Origin: JAKEGN01 sp964465665
GTDB lineage: Bacteria; Pseudomonadota; Gammaproteobacteria; Steroidobacterales; Woeseiaceae
NCBI GenBank assembly: GCA_964465665.1
Contig: CAYXKM010000205.1
Coordinates: forward strand, 1 to 9,446
DNA length: 9,446 bases
Direction: 5' to 3'
The position numbers and the translations under genes were made by a program. Shown piece after piece: positions 6,479 through 9,446 of this stretch (positions are counted from its first letter, which is position 1; the number at the start of each line of letters is the position of its first letter). The notes beneath the pieces are model-generated. The model did not search any database, was not told where the DNA came from, and saw nothing but the letters and a program-made list of their open reading frames with translations.

Positions 6479-8734
6479 ATGCGCAATCTTCGCGGTATCG
6501 GATTCGCTACTTTGGTGGCCGCTACTCTGGCGCTGGCGGCCTGCTCCGGGGACGACGGCGCAACAGGTGCCGCCGGCCCTCAGGGCCCAACCGGCCCGAC
6601 CGGTCCCACTGGTCCAACCGGTCCCTCCGGCGGCGTTCCCATTGACAGCGCAGACAACATCAACATCGAGGTCGTGAGCGTTGCGGTGCCGGCTGGCGGC
6701 GGCGCGCCAGTGGTCGAAATCCTGCTCACCAATGACCTGACCCAGGGCCTCGAAGGACTGCCGGCCGGTGACATTCGTTTCATGCTGGCCCAACTGTCCC
6801 CGGCACCGGCCAGCGGCGGCTCGAGTGAGTGGCAAAGCTACGTGACCGCCTCAAGCGCCGGTGTGCCGAATGCTGCGGCGACGACCGAAACGGCTACAGC
6901 AGGCACCTTTGTCGAGAACGGTGGCGGATCGTATACCTACACCTTCGCCCAGGCTTTGACCGCCTACCCTGCCGGACCGACTTTCGACTTGAACAAGACG
7001 CATCGCATCGGCGTCGAGATCCGCGGCCAGGCACCGACTTCAACCAACGGCATCCTCGATTTCGTGCCGGCAGGTGGCGCACCGACATTCGAACGCAAGA
7101 TCGTCGACAACGACACCTGCAACGCCTGCCACGATCGCCTCGAGTTCCACGGCGGGCCGCGCACCGACGTCGAATACTGCGTGACCTGCCATAACCCCTA
7201 CTCCACGGACGAAGATTCCGGCAATTCCGTGGATATGAAAGTGCTTATCCACAACATTCATGCCGGGCGTGACGGTTTCATCATCATTGGTCACGGCAAC
7301 AGCATTCACGACTATTCGGATATCGAGTTTCCGCAGGACATCAGGAATTGCCAGACCTGTCACGAGGAAAGCGACACGAACACACCGCAGGCGAGCAACT
7401 GGCGCCTGGTCCCGAATCGCATGGCCTGCGGCACCTGCCATTACGACAATGGCATAGCCGATGGCGAACACGAATACGCGATCGAGGATGGAGTCCATCC
7501 CGGCGGCTTGCAGTTCACTGACGACACGCAATGTGTCGACTGTCATGGTCCGGACGGCACGGTCGTGTCCAGCAACACCGGACGTCTCGTGCAGGTTCCG
7601 ATAGCGCACGAAATTCTCGAGGTAACGGCCGCACTCGCGTTCGAGTACGAGGTGATCAGCATTACCAATACCGGGCCAGGCCAGACACCGACTGCCAGTA
7701 TCCGTGTGCTGAACCCGACCGATCCGAACTATGCGACGGACCCGGCAAGTACCGCCTACGACATCAACGCCGTGGGCGGACCATTCCAGAATCCAAGCTC
7801 TGCCTTGCGCCTGGACATCGCATGGAATAACGACGAGTTCGGTAACGTGGACCCCAACGACACGCTCGCCCGGCCGGCTGACAGCGGCGCGCCGTTCCAG
7901 CCAATTGCGATCGACTTCAAGACGGGCGCGACGAACGACGGTAACAACGTCTTCACCAAGACCTCAACGATCGCAATACCGACCGGCATCGAGGGTTCCG
8001 GCACGGCCATCCTCGAGGGCAGACCGCAGGTGCTCATCGAGGGTGTCCTAACGACCCTCGCGGTCACGGCTAACGGGCTCGACTTTGCGATCACGGATGC
8101 GTCGCCGGTGGCCAGGCGCGATGTAGTCGACATCGACAAATGCAACGATTGTCACAAAAACCTCTCGCTGCACGGCAGCAACCGCACCGGCAATACCGAA
8201 CTCTGCTCGACCTGCCACAATCCGAACGCGACCGACATTCAGCGCCGCGCAGCCGGATCCGCCTGCGACCTTGCCCTAGGTACTGACGATGGTCCGATCG
8301 ACCTGAAGCGCATGGTGCATATGATCCATGCAGGCGCCATCGGCTTGTGCGGATTCGGCAATTCCGCGCATTCCTATTTCGGCGTCGTGTACCCGGGACA
8401 CCTCAATAACTGCGAAGGCTGCCACCTGGCCGGAACTTACTACCCGGTCGATCCGGCAGCGGTCATGGCTACGACCATCGACGCCGGCCTTGATCGCTCG
8501 TCACTGGTCGACGACGTCGCAATCTCGCCGAACACCGCAGTGTGCTCGTCTTGCCATCTTGATTCGCTGGCGGCTGAGCATATGAAACAGAACGGCGGCA
8601 ATTTCCTGGCGGGCAAAGACGAGACCGGAGCGCTTATCTCGTCCGGTGTCGAGACCTGCGCGCTTTGCCACGGCCCGGGCCGATCGGCCGACGTTGCCGT
8701 TATACACGGGGTCGGCGAGTTCGACTTCAATTAA
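6479..8734 (+). CDS. mtrC: OmcA/MtrC-family decaheme surface lipoprotein
   Basis: 751 residues. The lipoprotein signal peptide ends in LAAC (lipid-anchored C22; the next residue is S, so no inner-membrane retention signal). A collagen-like Gly-X-Y tract (residues 27-50) comes next. A first beta domain (about 60-205) precedes five CXXCH motifs (C214, C234, C291, C317, C352), a second beta domain (about 375-550), and five more (C555, C576, C645, C689, C727). This beta-pentahaem-beta-pentahaem plan is that of MtrC/OmcA, the outer-surface cytochromes that pass electrons to metal oxides, flavins or other external acceptors. The repeated HNIHAG / HMIHAG motifs after each second haem also fit the family. 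Two cysteines outside haem sites, C596 and C624, lie in the second haem domain. GAGGG lies 9 nt upstream. The mtrA-type gene follows after a terminator. The symbol is given at family level; the exact paralogue is not determined. Confidence 0.92.
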   Translation: MRNLRGIGFATLVAATLALAACSGDDGATGAAGPQGPTGPTGPTGPTGPSGGVPIDSADNINIEVVSVAVPAGGGAPVVEILLTNDLTQGLEGLPAGDIRFMLAQLSPAPASGGSSEWQSYVTASSAGVPNAAATTETATAGTFVENGGGSYTYTFAQALTAYPAGPTFDLNKTHRIGVEIRGQAPTSTNGILDFVPAGGAPTFERKIVDNDTCNACHDRLEFHGGPRTDVEYCVTCHNPYSTDEDSGNSVDMKVLIHNIHAGRDGFIIIGHGNSIHDYSDIEFPQDIRNCQTCHEESDTNTPQASNWRLVPNRMACGTCHYDNGIADGEHEYAIEDGVHPGGLQFTDDTQCVDCHGPDGTVVSSNTGRLVQVPIAHEILEVTAALAFEYEVISITNTGPGQTPTASIRVLNPTDPNYATDPASTAYDINAVGGPFQNPSSALRLDIAWNNDEFGNVDPNDTLARPADSGAPFQPIAIDFKTGATNDGNNVFTKTSTIAIPTGIEGSGTAILEGRPQVLIEGVLTTLAVTANGLDFAITDASPVARRDVVDIDKCNDCHKNLSLHGSNRTGNTELCSTCHNPNATDIQRRAAGSACDLALGTDDGPIDLKRMVHMIHAGAIGLCGFGNSAHSYFGVVYPGHLNNCEGCHLAGTYYPVDPAAVMATTIDAGLDRSSLVDDVAISPNTAVCSSCHLDSLAAEHMKQNGGNFLAGKDETGALISSGVETCALCHGPGRSADVAVIHGVGEFDFN
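6557..6628 (+). repeat. collagen-like Gly-X-Y coding repeat in mtrC
   Basis: Eight consecutive Gly-X-Y triplets (GAT, GAA, GPQ, four GPT, GPS) directly after the lipid-anchored cysteine. The DNA is a degenerate 9-bp-type repeat of GGN-CCN-ACN codons with varied third bases, so the peptide rather than the nucleotide repeat appears to be maintained. It probably forms an extended spacer between the membrane anchor and the first beta domain. Confidence 0.85.
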
Positions 8735-8740
8735 TGAAAG

Positions 8741-8773
8741 CGGGGCATCCCGAATGGAGGATGCCCCTGTTTT
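8741..8773 (+). terminator. intrinsic terminator after mtrC
   Basis: A perfect 9-bp GC-rich stem, GGGGCATCC (8742-8750) with GGATGCCCC (8759-8767) around an 8-nt loop, is followed by TGTTTT. It starts 7 nt after the mtrC stop. It should end or reduce transcription before the mtrA-like gene, whose start is 40 nt further on, so read-through or a separate promoter would be needed for the downstream gene. Confidence 0.8.
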
Positions 8774-8813
8774 CATCGCCTGCTTGCCGGATGATCCAGG
8801 GATGTCAATCGAT

Positions 8814-9446
8814 ATGAGGTCGCGCCGGATTCACAAGGTCGTCCCGCTGTTGCTGGTCTGCCTGCCGCTTTCGCTTGCTGCTCAGTCGGTCGATGACGCC
8901 ACGCCTGAGTACAGCAGGAAAGGTGCGGATACTTGCATCGCTTGCCACGATGACGCAGCAACACTGGGTCTCTTCAATACTGCGCATGGTGTGCCGAGCG
9001 ATGCGCGAAGTCCTTTTGGTCAGAGCCAGTTGCAATGCGAGGCCTGCCACGGACCGGGCGGCGACCACGCTGGCCGCGTGCGCCGCGGTGAGGAACGGCC
9101 ACCGGTCATCCGCTTTGGCCAGGATTCCGAAGCCGGTGTGCTGGTACAAAACGGCCTGTGCCTCGCCTGTCACGAGGAAAACGACGGATTTACGTGGCAC
9201 GGCAGCGGACACGACGACAACCAGGTCGGGTGTGCCGATTGCCACCAGCTTCATAACGCGCACGATGCCGTGCGTGTGACTGCCAGCCAGCCGCAGGTCT
9301 GCTTCGACTGCCATCAGCAACAACATTCGCAGTCGCTGAAGCCCTACTCTCACCCGTTCGACGAGGGCAAAATGGACTGCAGCGGCTGCCACGATCCGCA
9401 CGGCCCGGGAACAACCAATACCCTGTTCGTCCGCCAGACGCTGAAC
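8814..9446 (+). CDS. mtrA: MtrA/DmsE-family multiheme periplasmic cytochrome c, 5' part
   Basis: 211 residues, open at the window edge. A Sec signal peptide (MRSRRIHK, a hydrophobic run to about residue 22, then AAQS) precedes six CXXCH motifs: C41, C75, C116, C140, C163 and C189. The spacing and the motifs CEACHGPGGDH, NGLCLACHEE, the W-HG-S-H segment before CADCHQLH, and FDEGKMDCSGCHDPHG match the DmsE/MtrA decahaem family, so four more haem sites are expected outside the window. MtrA sits inside the MtrB porin and carries electrons across the outer membrane to MtrC. Start choice: ATG 8814 gives a clean signal peptide with AGGG 12 nt upstream; ATG 8802 is in frame but abuts that AGGG. A still earlier ATG at 8754 lies inside the terminator and is unlikely. 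Whether it is closer to MtrA, MtoA or DmsE is not settled. Confidence 0.87.
   Translation, partial: MRSRRIHKVVPLLLVCLPLSLAAQSVDDATPEYSRKGADTCIACHDDAATLGLFNTAHGVPSDARSPFGQSQLQCEACHGPGGDHAGRVRRGEERPPVIRFGQDSEAGVLVQNGLCLACHEENDGFTWHGSGHDDNQVGCADCHQLHNAHDAVRVTASQPQVCFDCHQQQHSQSLKPYSHPFDEGKMDCSGCHDPHGPGTTNTLFVRQTLN

Noticed and set aside
6445..6645. Open frame overlapping the start of mtrC in another frame
   Set aside because: It overlaps the lipoprotein signal and collagen-like region of mtrC, has an arginine-rich composition typical of a shifted frame, and has no recognisable domain.
8805..9401. Open frame of 198 codons opposite the mtrA-like gene
   Set aside because: The sense strand encodes six CXXCH motifs in the MtrA/DmsE pattern, so the antisense frame is a by-product of codon bias.

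Overview
The window is a multiheme-cytochrome locus of about 9.4 kb. It encodes what looks like a complete electron path from the inner-membrane quinone pool to the cell surface. The base composition is fairly GC-rich. An OmcA/MtrC-family decaheme lipoprotein is followed by an MtrA/DmsE-family cytochrome, which points to a Gram-negative, probably gammaproteobacterial, respiratory organism. The genus cannot be named from the sequence.

Layout. At the left edge is the tail of a small CBS-domain protein (+ strand, ends at 214). Then comes a five-gene block on the - strand, read from about 6250 down to 271: a secreted diheme c4-like cytochrome, an NTF2/SnoaL-like small protein, a HemN/HemW-like radical SAM protein, a large fusion of an 11-heme c-type domain with a six-helix b-type cytochrome (CbcL-like), and a three-helix NapC/NirT-type cytochrome with six heme sites (ImcH-like). 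A 228-bp non-coding region (6251-6478) separates this block from divergent + strand genes: an mtrC-like surface lipoprotein with ten CXXCH motifs, a clear intrinsic terminator hairpin, and the 5' part of an mtrA/dmsE-like gene that runs off the right edge with six CXXCH motifs visible. An MtrB-type porin would be expected just beyond the window.

How the genes may work together (inference). The CbcL-like and ImcH-like proteins would be two inner-membrane quinol-oxidising outlets. The c4-like protein could carry electrons through the periplasm. MtrA with an unseen MtrB would cross the outer membrane, and MtrC would exchange electrons with minerals or other extracellular partners. The radical SAM protein may support haem supply for the roughly 35 c-type haem sites encoded here. 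The notable point is the combination: two quinone-pool cytochromes of the kind characterised in Geobacter, adjacent on one strand and facing a Shewanella-type MtrC/MtrA module.
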